DNA of 64,000 nt from Candidatus Peregrinibacteria bacterium UBA1369 (lineage in GTDB: Bacteria > Patescibacteriota > Gracilibacteria > UBA1369), in assembly GCA_002305925.1 (NCBI GenBank), contig DBRL01000010.1, positions 56,284-120,283 of the forward strand, read 5' to 3'. The translations under genes and the position numbers were made by a program. Shown in pieces: positions 1 through 8,402 of this stretch. The notes under the pieces are model-generated. The model saw only the letters and a list, made by a program, of their open reading frames with translations. It made no database searches and was not told the DNA's origin. Every line of letters starts with the position of its first letter. Within the stretch, counting starts at the first letter, position 1.

Positions 1-2513
1 ACTTTCATGGTCAGGTCTTTACCCTTGTAGCGGATGTTGATCAGGGCAGAGTCGTTTCCTTCGATCTCTCTGATGTTTTCTGCCGTATCGACAAATTTTG
101 CATCTCCGTAGATGCCCATTGTGCGAAGCAGTTCATGCAATCTGTCGGTGAGATTGTTTTGTACGCGGCCTTCTTCTTTTTCGTTCCGTATATATAGTAA
201 TTCGCCTACGGGAATTCCCGGTATGCTCTGGTTGAGAGTTTCCAGATCGCGCAGGCTGAAGTAAGTCGGGGTGTTGGACAGTGTATATTCCGGCAGTCCT
301 TCGCCCAGTATTTCTGCGCTTCTGGTGCGTGCGGTGGCACTGAAGAGGGAATTGATTTTCTCTACATAGTCTTCGGCGTCAAACCCTCCATGGTCGAATT
401 CACGGAAAAGTTTTTCGTTGGTCTCCGGGTCCCGGACTACAATGTATTGTCCGTTCCACGTGTCCTCGATTGTAAGTTTCAGTCTTTTCCCGCTTTTCTC
501 GATATTGCAGCTGTATTCTTTTTCTCCAGATTTCTCGATTTTTCCCGAGCTGCTGACCATCAGCAGGTCAATAATTGTCTTGAGGTTTCTGGCAGGCGTA
601 CTGTCATCGGGAAGTTTTTCATGGTTTCGGCTTCCGGCGACGAAGTCGGTTGTTGCCGCAGGATCCAGTAGCGCTATGGCATTCCCGAGGCCCTCGACAA
701 CGTCGATAAAGGCGCGACATTTTTTCTGGGCGGCCAGAATAGTCGGATTTTTGGTTTTGCCTGGATCAATCAGGGCCATTGGCAATACCTGGTCGTAGTC
801 CCAGTTGTAGGGGAGCTTCAGTCCAAAAACGTTGATGATGTCCTCGCTGTCAAAAGTTTCTGCTTCTCCGGTCCAGATCAGGTCATAGACTTTGTCGCGT
901 ATGCTGTTTTCTTCAAGTTTTCCAAATACGTCGGGGTTTTTTTTGATAAGACTGACTACTTTTTTGACTGTGGGGTTTTCGCGGCTCCACATTTCCCGCC
1001 AGGTTCCGCGTTCCTTGCCCTGGCGCAGCGCTCCCACCAGTCTGTCGCTGATGGAACGGCTGATGCCGGCCGTGCTGAAGTCATCGTCAATGTCGGTTCG
1101 ATAATCTTCCCAGATTGAATCGGTTTCTTTTTTGTTCTTGGCTCCTGCCAGTTCCTGTTCCAGCCTTCTTGTCCTGGCCTCCACCTCGGGCATGTTTTTG
1201 CCTACGGTCTGTCTGACTACGGCGATGGCTACTCCAGTGTCAAATGCTGCGCTGCGTGATTCTGCCGCTGTTCTTTTTTGTCTTTCTGACTCTGCTTCCT
1301 GTCTCAATCTGATCTGGTCCTGGGCGACTTTTCTTTCGGTGCGGGCGCGGGGGACAACGATTGGCAGACGGTTTTGTTTTCCGACAGCCAGATGTGCCAG
1401 TTGCAGCAGATGTGCATATTCTTCAGCGTTGACTCCGGTGTTTCTGATCTGATCGACAATTATCTGATTGAGACCGGCTGGAATGGAATTTTTCTCAATA
1501 ATATCTTTGGCCAGTTCGAGATAGGTTTTGTCTGTATCAATCTGGATAGGAACAATATAGGTTTCTTTTTCCGTGCCGTTTTGGATTTCTACTTTGTCAA
1601 CGGTTTTCGGGGACTCCAGGGCTGCCTTGGGGGTAAAGGTGATTTGGTCTTTTGAATGCAGCCAGATTCTGGTCCCGGAATCGGAGTAAAAATAATTTTC
1701 CTTGTTTTTTGTTTTGAATTCTGCAGTGATTTTTGATGTTCCCTGGCCGAATTTATCGAGCAAAAGTCTGTCACCAATTTGTGGCTCTTTTCCGTTGTAG
1801 ACCTGTTTAAAAAGGTCGATGGCTCCGGTTTTGTTTTTATCACTTGCTTCTTTTGCCGTGACACTGACGGTTTTCGTTTCGCTCAATTCATTTTTCTCAC
1901 GTGCGGCGGAGGCTGTTTTTACCGTCTCGGGTATATAACGAATGGAAATGTCGGCCTGGGGGAAGATAATTTCTTTGTTTCCGGCATAGAATTTGAATCT
2001 GGTCACGTCTCTGACCACATCGTGAACCAGTCCGATCGAGTTGCAATTTTGAATGCTCAGGCCTTCCTGAAAGGCAGACCACAGTGTCTGTCCGCTTGAC
2101 TCCTGCATTCGACTTGCGAAGGTGGGGTATTGTTTTTGAAATAGTTGGCTGATTGACGTCTTGTGCAGCTCGAGGCTTTGTATTAAGCCACTGGTGAAGT
2201 CGTTTTTTAGAGTGAGGAACTGGGGTGACTTTTCCTGCAGACCGGGGATTTTTTTGAGGATGTTTGTTAACGCCTGATCGAGGTTTTTCTGAAAATCCCC
2301 CCTTTTTTCTGGGGAAAAGTATTTGTTGTCAAAATCTGGACTGTTGATGTCCAGTTCAGGTCCTTTGGGAGCTTCCTTTGCTTTGTCAGTCGGGGTTTCT
2401 CCCGGGCTGCCTGTTTGTCCTCCCTGATAGACCAGTCTTCTGGGCAGGGGACTGCCCTGGCTGCTGTAGCCGGTGTCGAAGTGGGGGAGGATGTTTTGAT
2501 CGAAATCTTTCAT
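1..2513 (-). CDS. Large hypothetical protein with N-terminal PRRLVYQGG motif (3' partial)
   Basis: The ATG is at 2513 and the frame stays open for 837 codons to the window edge, so the C-terminus is missing. I do not recognise an enzyme family. No signal peptide or membrane segment is visible, so a cytoplasmic location is inferred. The first 40 residues are rich in Pro, Gly and Ser. A highly charged Arg/Glu/Gln/Ala stretch around residues 385-450 could form a coiled coil, and the rest looks globular. Residues 24-32 read PRRLVYQGG. The same nine residues occur near the N-terminus of the small protein at 32573-32953, in a similar setting: an HF pair about a dozen residues upstream and a Gly/Pro/Ser-rich stretch after it. 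The gene follows the small gene at 2604-3074 on the same strand after 90 nt, so the two may be cotranscribed. The open frame is certain; the function is unknown. Confidence 0.85.
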   Translation of the reverse strand, partial: MKDFDQNILPHFDTGYSSQGSPLPRRLVYQGGQTGSPGETPTDKAKEAPKGPELDINSPDFDNKYFSPEKRGDFQKNLDQALTNILKKIPGLQEKSPQFLTLKNDFTSGLIQSLELHKTSISQLFQKQYPTFASRMQESSGQTLWSAFQEGLSIQNCNSIGLVHDVVRDVTRFKFYAGNKEIIFPQADISIRYIPETVKTASAAREKNELSETKTVSVTAKEASDKNKTGAIDLFKQVYNGKEPQIGDRLLLDKFGQGTSKITAEFKTKNKENYFYSDSGTRIWLHSKDQITFTPKAALESPKTVDKVEIQNGTEKETYIVPIQIDTDKTYLELAKDIIEKNSIPAGLNQIIVDQIRNTGVNAEEYAHLLQLAHLAVGKQNRLPIVVPRARTERKVAQDQIRLRQEAESERQKRTAAESRSAAFDTGVAIAVVRQTVGKNMPEVEARTRRLEQELAGAKNKKETDSIWEDYRTDIDDDFSTAGISRSISDRLVGALRQGKERGTWREMWSRENPTVKKVVSLIKKNPDVFGKLEENSIRDKVYDLIWTGEAETFDSEDIINVFGLKLPYNWDYDQVLPMALIDPGKTKNPTILAAQKKCRAFIDVVEGLGNAIALLDPAATTDFVAGSRNHEKLPDDSTPARNLKTIIDLLMVSSSGKIEKSGEKEYSCNIEKSGKRLKLTIEDTWNGQYIVVRDPETNEKLFREFDHGGFDAEDYVEKINSLFSATARTRSAEILGEGLPEYTLSNTPTYFSLRDLETLNQSIPGIPVGELLYIRNEKEEGRVQNNLTDRLHELLRTMGIYGDAKFVDTAENIREIEGNDSALINIRYKGKDLTMK

Positions 2514-2603
2514 GGTCGTGATGTAATTTGTTTTTTAATTTTCAGTTAATGTCGCCGTGTTACCATTTGCCCCGGGCGGGCGGGGGAGTCGTGAACCGGC
2601 CGG

Positions 2604-3074
2604 TCAGCGGCGGTGGATTTCCTTAAGCAGTTCGTGCAGCTGTTTGCGGGCTTCGGTAATGCGGGTCTCGCGCTCGAGCTGGCGTTGGCGGTAATAGCTG
2701 GAATGGGCCTCAAAGACGATTGGCTGGGTGTAGGGTGTGATGTCGATTTTGCCTCCTTTGGCATCGAGGAAGTTGAGATGGCCTTCGACGATCTGCAGCT
2801 TTTTGCAGCCGGCCTTGCCCATTGCTTTCCAGAAATCGGCCACTCCAACCTCCGGCGAGATGGTCTCGGTCAGCGACTGGACAATGGCTTCCTGATAGGC
2901 GTTGGAGTTGAAACTGTCCGAAGGAAAGGTTTTGCCGGCCAGCTCCTCCAGACTTTTGACCATGCTTTTGGCGTTGAATTTGGCCTGGGAATTGTACTGC
3001 TGCCAGACATTCTGCGCGGCCGTAGTCTGCGCGGTGCGCTGGGCGAAAGTGCTTTTTGTTTTGGTTTTAGGCAT
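2604..3074 (-). CDS. Hypothetical protein, 156 aa
   Basis: A 156-residue soluble protein with no signal peptide, membrane segment or recognised motif. The N-terminus is basic and rich in Thr, Ala and Gln (MPKTKTKSTFAQ). The middle contains a helical part and a Gly-rich turn (LDAKGGKID). The C-terminal 35 residues are strongly charged and probably helical, ending in EIHRR. It has its own promoter with an extended -10 box about 26 nt upstream (3100-3128). It lies upstream of the giant unknown gene at 1-2513, which suggests, without proof, that the two act together. The frame is well supported by length and by the promoter; the function is unknown. Confidence 0.75.
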   Translation of the reverse strand: MPKTKTKSTFAQRTAQTTAAQNVWQQYNSQAKFNAKSMVKSLEELAGKTFPSDSFNSNAYQEAIVQSLTETISPEVGVADFWKAMGKAGCKKLQIVEGHLNFLDAKGGKIDITPYTQPIVFEAHSSYYRQRQLERETRITEARKQLHELLKEIHRR

Positions 3075-3099
3075 AGGGGTCGTGAAAATATATCTTTAT

Positions 3100-3128
3100 A
3101 TTTTAGCAAATATTGCCGATTTTTGCAA
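3100..3128 (-). promoter_or_regulatory. Sigma-70-type promoter of the 2604-3074 gene
   Basis: Read on the minus strand, this is TTGCAA (3128-3123), a 17-nt spacer and TAAAAT (3105-3100). A TGC just upstream of the -10 makes it an extended -10 promoter. Transcription should start near 3093, about 20 nt before the ATG at 3074. Its -35 box lies 5 bp from the -35 box of the divergent hpf promoter. Confidence 0.6.
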
Positions 3129-3133
3129 AGGTG

Positions 3134-3162
3134 GTGACAATCCGGTCGCCAGCATTTATAAT
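3134..3162 (+). promoter_or_regulatory. Sigma-70-type promoter of hpf
   Basis: GTGACA (3134-3139), a 17-nt spacer and a perfect TATAAT (3157-3162). The expected start is near 3169, giving a leader of about 17 nt before the hpf ATG at 3186. No Shine-Dalgarno sequence is visible in that leader. This promoter may drive the following run of same-strand genes as far as greA and the PEGA gene. Confidence 0.65.
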
Positions 3163-3185
3163 TTTGGCGACTTAACCAATCGAAC

Positions 3186-3491
3186 ATGCAAATAAACTTT
3201 CATCAAAAAGGGCTGCGTCTCTCCGATCGGCAAGAGGATTACATTTCTTCCAAGCTGGAATCACTCTCGATATTCAAGGTAATGGAGGATCCTTCCGTGG
3301 TGGTTCGGGTGGATGTGGAATATAGCGAGCATATTGCCAGTGACAAGAAAATTACTATGGCAGTGACCGCCACTGTTCCACAGGATACTCTACGGGCCGA
3401 GACCGACTGTCTGACTGTGGAAGAAGGCGTGGATCTGCTGGAGGAGAAATTGCGTGCTCAGCTCGAGAAATACAAAACAGCCCGCAGTTAA
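3186..3491 (+). CDS. hpf: Ribosome hibernation promoting factor, short form
   Basis: A 101-residue protein of the RaiA/HPF family, which binds the decoding site of the 30S subunit and silences ribosomes under stress. It opens with the typical beta-strand MQINFHQKGLRLSDR and continues with VRVDVEYSEH and MAVTATVPQDTLRAET. The last part is an acidic/basic helix (EEKLRAQLEKYKTARS). It has only the ribosome-binding domain; the C-terminal dimerisation domain of long HPF is absent. It is the first gene of a rightward run, expressed from the promoter at 3134-3162. The leader is short and carries no Shine-Dalgarno sequence. Confidence 0.9.
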   Translation: MQINFHQKGLRLSDRQEDYISSKLESLSIFKVMEDPSVVVRVDVEYSEHIASDKKITMAVTATVPQDTLRAETDCLTVEEGVDLLEEKLRAQLEKYKTARS

Positions 3492-3503
3492 TCACCCTTG
3501 CCC

Positions 3504-4880
3504 ATGTCAATATTTGCAGGCCGGAATTGGCAAAAGGCCATTTATCTGTTGCCCCTTTTTTTCCCGCTCTATCTGGTGAAGCTGGAGTTGGCCGGTTGGC
3601 CGTTTAATGTGCTGGAACTGCTGGTGATTGGTCTTTTTTTGCTACAGCTGGGCACCTGGATGCGACAATGGTTTGATTTTCGCTGTCGGGGAGTCGCTAC
3701 CGGCAGTTATTTTTTGAGACAGAACAGCGGTTTTTTGTTGGCTTCGGCGCTTTTTTTGCTTTTGGCGCTGGTGGCCGTTTTGATTGTGCCCCGCGAGACT
3801 TTGTTGATTGACGGGGAGACAGTTTACCAATCGCGTCGTGTGGCTCTGGGGATTTTGAAGGGCTGGATTTTGGTCCCCTGGCTCTGGTTTGTGATGCTTT
3901 GGTTTAACACCGTACGTCGTGAAGATCTTTTTACCATGTTTTACGCCTATGTTTTTTCGGCCTTGCCTCTGGCTGTTTGGGCGTTTTATCAGTATTGGAG
4001 CGGGGATTTCATTACCCTCGACGGACGGGCTTCCGGCCCCTTCGTCAACGCCAATTACCTGGCCATGTATCTGGCTCCGGCCGTCACCGCCCTCTGGATG
4101 ATGATTGTGCGTGGCGTGCTGCTGGGTTTTCGTCCCGTGCGTTTTGTAGTGGGGGCTTTTCTGGCCATGCTTTACTCGATTACCATGCTGATGACGCAGT
4201 CTTATGGGGCCATGCTGGCGGTGATGCTTTCACTGGCGGCGTTTTTGGCTCTTACTTTTTTGCTGCATCGGCGTGAAGGGAAGTCTGAACAACTGGATAT
4301 TTTGAAGAAAATTGCCACTTTTATCGGCGTGGTGGCCCTGATTGCCCTGATGTCTGCGGTCGTTCTTTTCGCCAACACTGAAAAATGGCGGTTGTTTACC
4401 GAATTTGCCCAGCGCAGTTCCAGCAGCGTGCGTCTGCAGGTCTATCAGATTGCTGTCGACATGGTGCGGCAGAGTCCGCTACTGGGCATCGGTTTTGGCC
4501 AGTTTGAGCCGAAATACAATCTGGAAGCGCCGGAAATCCTTGGCCATGCGCCGCATGAATGGGTGATGATACATCCGCACAATACTTTCCTCGCTGTCTG
4601 GCTCAATCTGGGCCTGGGGGGGCTGGCACTTTTTGTCTGGTTGCTCTGGTATGCCTGTTCCCGTGTGTTTCGCGGTCGGTGGATGGCGGAGGCCGACTAT
4701 GAAGTAAAGTTTTTTCGGCTGATCGGTGGCACTCTGCTGCTGGTATTGTTGCTGCACGGGATGGTGGACACATATATTTTTAAAAACGATTTGGCGATGC
4801 AGTTCTGGATGATTATCGCGCTCTGCGTTTTGCCCCACCGCAAAAAGGTATTACAATCTGGTGGAAATCCAACTTCATAA
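3504..4880 (+). CDS. O-antigen ligase / Wzy polymerase family membrane protein
   Basis: A very hydrophobic protein of about 458 residues with roughly 10-12 predicted membrane segments, of the WaaL/Wzy_C family that transfers or polymerises surface glycans at the outer face of the membrane. The diagnostic periplasmic part is near residues 315-370, with LGIGFGQFEP and the HPHNTFLAVW motif. The start is set at the ATG at 3504; a TTG two codons upstream (3498) is the alternative. It lies 12 nt after hpf and overlaps the murE start by 20 nt, so translation is probably coupled. Together with the WecA/TagO-type transferase, ManC and the GT4 gene in this window it points to a surface polysaccharide pathway. 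Whether it is a ligase or a polymerase cannot be decided from sequence. Confidence 0.85.
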   Translation: MSIFAGRNWQKAIYLLPLFFPLYLVKLELAGWPFNVLELLVIGLFLLQLGTWMRQWFDFRCRGVATGSYFLRQNSGFLLASALFLLLALVAVLIVPRETLLIDGETVYQSRRVALGILKGWILVPWLWFVMLWFNTVRREDLFTMFYAYVFSALPLAVWAFYQYWSGDFITLDGRASGPFVNANYLAMYLAPAVTALWMMIVRGVLLGFRPVRFVVGAFLAMLYSITMLMTQSYGAMLAVMLSLAAFLALTFLLHRREGKSEQLDILKKIATFIGVVALIALMSAVVLFANTEKWRLFTEFAQRSSSSVRLQVYQIAVDMVRQSPLLGIGFGQFEPKYNLEAPEILGHAPHEWVMIHPHNTFLAVWLNLGLGGLALFVWLLWYACSRVFRGRWMAEADYEVKFFRLIGGTLLLVLLLHGMVDTYIFKNDLAMQFWMIIALCVLPHRKKVLQSGGNPTS

Positions 4881-6195
4881 CCCCATCATCGTGCTCAGAT
4901 ATCTCCGACAAATGATTCCCGATCGACATCCGCTGCGGCTTTTTTATCACAAGGTGAAGGCGGTGCTGGCCTGTCTGATTTACGGCTTTCCCTCCCGTTC
5001 GATCCAGGTGATTGGCGTGACCGGAACCAAGGGCAAATCAACCACGGTCAATCTGGTTGCCTCCATTCTGGACGAGGCGGGCTATCGTGTTGGTCTAGCC
5101 TCTACCACCAATTTTCAGGTAGCCGGCCGAAAGTGGGCCAATGAGACCAAAATGACCACTTTGAGTCCTTTTTTCGTGCAGAAACTGCTGCGCGAAATGG
5201 TGACCGACAACTGTCAGTTTGCCGTGCTGGAGGTTTCATCGCATTCGCTGATTCAAAACCGCGTCTGGGGTGTCAATTTCGATACCGCCGTGCTGACCAA
5301 TATCGGTGAGGATCATCTCGATTACCACGGCGGCTTCAAGGAATATTTGCGCGCCAAAGGCCTGCTTTTCGCCAGGATTAACAAGTCGGCGCGCAAGCCG
5401 AAAACGCCGAAGGTGACGGTGGTCAATCAGGACGATGCCAATGCTTCCTATTTCGAGCAGTTTCTGGCCGACCGCAAATACAGCTATGGTCTGAAAACGG
5501 GCAATTGTTATGCCACCAATATCAACTATCGTCAGACCGGGGTCGGATATACTCTGCATATGCCCAATCAGCAGCTGGAAATCGACCTGAAAATGCCGGG
5601 AGAGTTCAGTGTTTACAATTCCCTGGCCGCGGCGACCGTGGCGCTTTCCTGCGGGGTGGCAGGGCCGGTGATCAAGACGGCGCTGGAGAAAGCGACCACG
5701 GTCGCCGGACGCTTCGAGCAGATCGATGCCGGACAGCCTTTTGCAGTAATTGTAGACTATGCCCATACCGCCGAATCACTGGACAGTCTGCTGCAGCTCT
5801 ATAAATCCAATACCACCGGCCGGCTTTTTGCCGTCTTTGGAGCTACCGGCGGCGGGCGGGACAAGGGCAAAAGGCCGAAAATGGGCGAGGCGGCAGACCG
5901 TCACGCCGACATGATTGTGCTGACCGACGACGATCCCTACGATGAGAACCGTTATGCCATAATTGAACAGATTGCAGCCGGCATCAAACGCACGGAGGGA
6001 GATCGATTATGGAAAATTCCCACGCGGCGTGAGGCGATTGCCTTTGCTCTGCATCTGGCCCAGCCGGGGGACACGGTGGTAATTGCCGGCAAGGGCGCCG
6101 AAACCGTACAGGTATTGGCTACCGGAAAGATTCCCTGGGACGATCGTCAGGTGGTGCGGGAGATTCTTTCACAGCCGCTGCGCGTGGAGCTCTGA
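4861..6195 (+). CDS. murE: UDP-N-acetylmuramyl-tripeptide synthetase (MurE-like ligase)
   Basis: A Mur ligase that adds the third, usually diamino, residue to UDP-MurNAc-L-Ala-D-Glu in peptidoglycan synthesis. Visible are the ATP-binding loop GVTGTKGKST (about residues 52-61), TTLSPF, EVSSHSL, the central TNIGEDHLDYHG motif, VVDYAHTAESLDSLL, and the C-terminal domain with FGATGGGRDKGKRPKMGE. The substrate-specificity motif, usually DNPR for meso-DAP enzymes, reads DDPYDEN here, so the added amino acid cannot be assigned. The GTG start at 4861 is preferred: an AAGG sequence lies upstream and the extra 17 residues match the usual distance to the P-loop. ATG 4912 is possible. The gene overlaps the upstream gene by 20 nt. 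Confidence 0.9.
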   Translation: MEIQLHNPIIVLRYLRQMIPDRHPLRLFYHKVKAVLACLIYGFPSRSIQVIGVTGTKGKSTTVNLVASILDEAGYRVGLASTTNFQVAGRKWANETKMTTLSPFFVQKLLREMVTDNCQFAVLEVSSHSLIQNRVWGVNFDTAVLTNIGEDHLDYHGGFKEYLRAKGLLFARINKSARKPKTPKVTVVNQDDANASYFEQFLADRKYSYGLKTGNCYATNINYRQTGVGYTLHMPNQQLEIDLKMPGEFSVYNSLAAATVALSCGVAGPVIKTALEKATTVAGRFEQIDAGQPFAVIVDYAHTAESLDSLLQLYKSNTTGRLFAVFGATGGGRDKGKRPKMGEAADRHADMIVLTDDDPYDENRYAIIEQIAAGIKRTEGDRLWKIPTRREAIAFALHLAQPGDTVVIAGKGAETVQVLATGKIPWDDRQVVREILSQPLRVEL

Positions 6196-6248
6196 GACGC
6201 TGATTTTTGGCGACTGATGCCCGGACAGATATTTGCTAAAAACTTGTT

Positions 6249-7256
6249 ATGTTGCACGGATTTCTATTGTTGGACAAAGAGAGCGGTCTGAATTCTTTCA
6301 AATTGGTGCTGGCGCTGCGACGGCTGGCCAATCAGAAGCGAGTTGGTTTTGCCGGAACCCTTGATCCGCTGGCCAGCGGGCTGATGGTGATGGCTTTGGG
6401 TGAATACACCAAACTTTTGCCCTATCTGGAGGCCAGCGACAAAATCTACCAGGTGGAGGCGACGCTGGGTCAGGTCAGCGACACTTATGATATCGATGGT
6501 ACTTTGGAGGCGGTTTCAGCGATGGATCCCGTCCCCGATCGGCAAAGGATTGAGCACTTGCTGAGCGCTGAATTCAGCGGCCAAATCATGCAGGTGCCTC
6601 CTCGACATTCGGCCATTCAGATTGGTGGCAAGCGCGCCTATGCCCTGGCTAGGGCAGGGGAGCAGTTTGAGCTGAAAGCCCGGCCGGTGGAGATTTTTTC
6701 CTGCCGGGTGCTGTCTTACTCCTATTCGCTGCTTACAATGGAAGTTCACTGTTCCAGCGGCACCTATGTACGCAGCCTGGTACATGATCTGGGCCAGCGG
6801 CTGGGTTGTGGCGCGGTGGTTTCGGCCCTGCGTCGTATAGCTGTCGGCATTTTGCGAATAGACAGCGAAGAAATGCGAGACAAGATCAAAAAACTTGAAC
6901 AACTGGAGGCGGGCGAATTGGAGAGGGATTTTGTCGATCCGTGGCTGATTTTGGCAGCCCGCCCGCAGTGTGAATTAAGTGATGACGAATATGCCGTTCT
7001 GGCCAGGGGGAATTTTGTGGCCAATCGCTGGAAGGGGGAGCGGGCGGCGGACGGGCTCCCGGGCGGCAGGCACATTGCCCGCGCGGGCGCTGTCCCGGAA
7101 GTGGCGATAGCTTTCTGGCAGGGTCGTCCGGTGGGCGTGCTGGCTGATGCGGGTGCCGGTCGAAATTTTAATAAAAGCGGAGATAGTAAGGCGGGAGGAA
7201 GTGACTTTTTTGCCGCCGAAAAATTGAAATTTTACCGAAAATTGAATATATTCTAG
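6249..7256 (+). CDS. truB: tRNA pseudouridine(55) synthase
   Basis: TruB makes pseudouridine 55 in the T-loop of tRNAs. The N-terminal GFLLLDKESGLNSF, the catalytic GTLDPLASGLM with Asp39, the RHSAIQIGGKRAYALAR motif and CSSGTYVRSLVHDLG are all present. After residue 235 there is a C-terminal extension with a PUA-like pattern (beta-strands around FVANRWKG and VAIAFWQGRPVGVL), giving 335 residues, near the size of two-domain TruB proteins. The start codon lies 53 nt after murE. The gap holds TATTTGCTAAAA and TTGTTATG, which could be weak promoter elements. It belongs to the rightward run from hpf. Confidence 0.92.
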   Translation: MLHGFLLLDKESGLNSFKLVLALRRLANQKRVGFAGTLDPLASGLMVMALGEYTKLLPYLEASDKIYQVEATLGQVSDTYDIDGTLEAVSAMDPVPDRQRIEHLLSAEFSGQIMQVPPRHSAIQIGGKRAYALARAGEQFELKARPVEIFSCRVLSYSYSLLTMEVHCSSGTYVRSLVHDLGQRLGCGAVVSALRRIAVGILRIDSEEMRDKIKKLEQLEAGELERDFVDPWLILAARPQCELSDDEYAVLARGNFVANRWKGERAADGLPGGRHIARAGAVPEVAIAFWQGRPVGVLADAGAGRNFNKSGDSKAGGSDFFAAEKLKFYRKLNIF

Positions 7257-7334
7257 GCAATCTGCGGACAGTCTTTCTCGGGAGCTGAGCCGCCTCGTCA
7301 CCTCTCGCCCCGCTACGCCGGTAATCAACTTTAT

Positions 7335-8372
7335 ATGCAATATCTGGCCATTGTCATTCCGCTGCTTGTTCTGACCTGGTTTTTGTTGCGGCTGGCACTG
7401 CGTTATTTTCCACGCCTGGGTCTGCTGGACCGGCCGCATAAATATGGCCTGAAACGCGCGCCGATTCCCTATTATGGCGGTCTGGTGATTGTGGTGGCCT
7501 TTCTGATCAGCGCGCTTTTTTGGTTGCCCTGGGATGCCCGATTGTTGACTTTTCTCGGTTTGGCAGTGCTGGTGGCGGTGGTCAGTTTTTGCGATGACCG
7601 CTGGGGAATCAGGCCGCTTTATCGTTTGTTGGTGCAGGTGACGGTGGGCGTGGGGCTCTTTGCGGGTGGAGTGACGGTCGGGGCACTACCAAACCCCCTG
7701 GGAGCGGAGATCGGGTTGGGGGCGGTGACGGTGGGCGGGGTGGCCGTGCTGTCGCTATTGGTGACGGTTCTTTGGGTGGTGTTGATTATGAACTCGCTAA
7801 ACTGGAGTGACGGTATTGATGGAATGTCTTCCGGCGTCGGGACGATAGCTGCTTTGGTGCTGTTTTTACTTGCGGCGCGGCCGCACTTTCACAGTGTGGA
7901 TCAGACGGCAGTATTGGTGATGGCATTGTCGCTGTTTGTAATTTTGGCTGTTTTCTGGCGCTATGAGTTTCCACCGGCAAAGATTCTGATGGGGGATACA
8001 GGTACGATGTTTATCGGTTTTTTGCTGGCTGGTTTGGCCATTTATTCCGGAGGGAAATTGGCGACGGCTGTGTTGGTTTTGGGGTTTCCGATACTTGATG
8101 CTGTCTGGGTAATTGCCAGGCGGCTGTTGCAGCGGAAATCTCCCTTCAAGGGTGACTTGCATCATTTTCATCATCGTCTGCTCAATGCTGGTTTATCGAA
8201 GCGTCAGGCGGTTTCAGCTATTTATCTGATTTCATTGTTTTTTGGTTTGATGGCGCTTGTATTGGACAGCGGAGCTAAGATCTGGGCCCTGATCGGTATG
8301 ATATTCGTGATGGCGGTGGTAGGCTTTCTGGTGGTGATTCTGGAGGTTGAAAAGAGCCGTAAAAAGGGCTAA
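7335..8372 (+). CDS. Undecaprenyl-phosphate sugar-1-phosphate transferase (WecA/TagO/MraY family)
   Basis: An integral membrane enzyme of about 10-11 helices that transfers a sugar-1-phosphate (typically GlcNAc-1-P) from UDP-sugar to undecaprenyl phosphate, the first lipid step of surface glycan synthesis. Typical motifs are LGLLDRPHKYGLKRAPIPYY near the start, FCDDRWGIRPLYRL, MNSLNWSDGIDGMSSG, ILMGDTGTMFIGFLLA and the cytoplasmic HHFHHRLLNAGLSKRQA. The His-rich last motif and the NWSDGIDG form favour WecA/TagO over MraY. It lies 78 nt after truB and about 30 nt before dnaG. With the O-antigen-ligase-like gene at 3504 it suggests that a lipid-linked glycan is made and then transferred or polymerised. 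Confidence 0.88.
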   Translation: MQYLAIVIPLLVLTWFLLRLALRYFPRLGLLDRPHKYGLKRAPIPYYGGLVIVVAFLISALFWLPWDARLLTFLGLAVLVAVVSFCDDRWGIRPLYRLLVQVTVGVGLFAGGVTVGALPNPLGAEIGLGAVTVGGVAVLSLLVTVLWVVLIMNSLNWSDGIDGMSSGVGTIAALVLFLLAARPHFHSVDQTAVLVMALSLFVILAVFWRYEFPPAKILMGDTGTMFIGFLLAGLAIYSGGKLATAVLVLGFPILDAVWVIARRLLQRKSPFKGDLHHFHHRLLNAGLSKRQAVSAIYLISLFFGLMALVLDSGAKIWALIGMIFVMAVVGFLVVILEVEKSRKKG

Positions 8373-8402
8373 AAGATGATAGACGAAATTTAAAGTTATT
8401 TC

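Noticed and set aside
5236..5766. 176-residue antisense frame in murE
   Set aside because: Mirror of the conserved Mur ligase coding sequence; no promoter or ribosome site.
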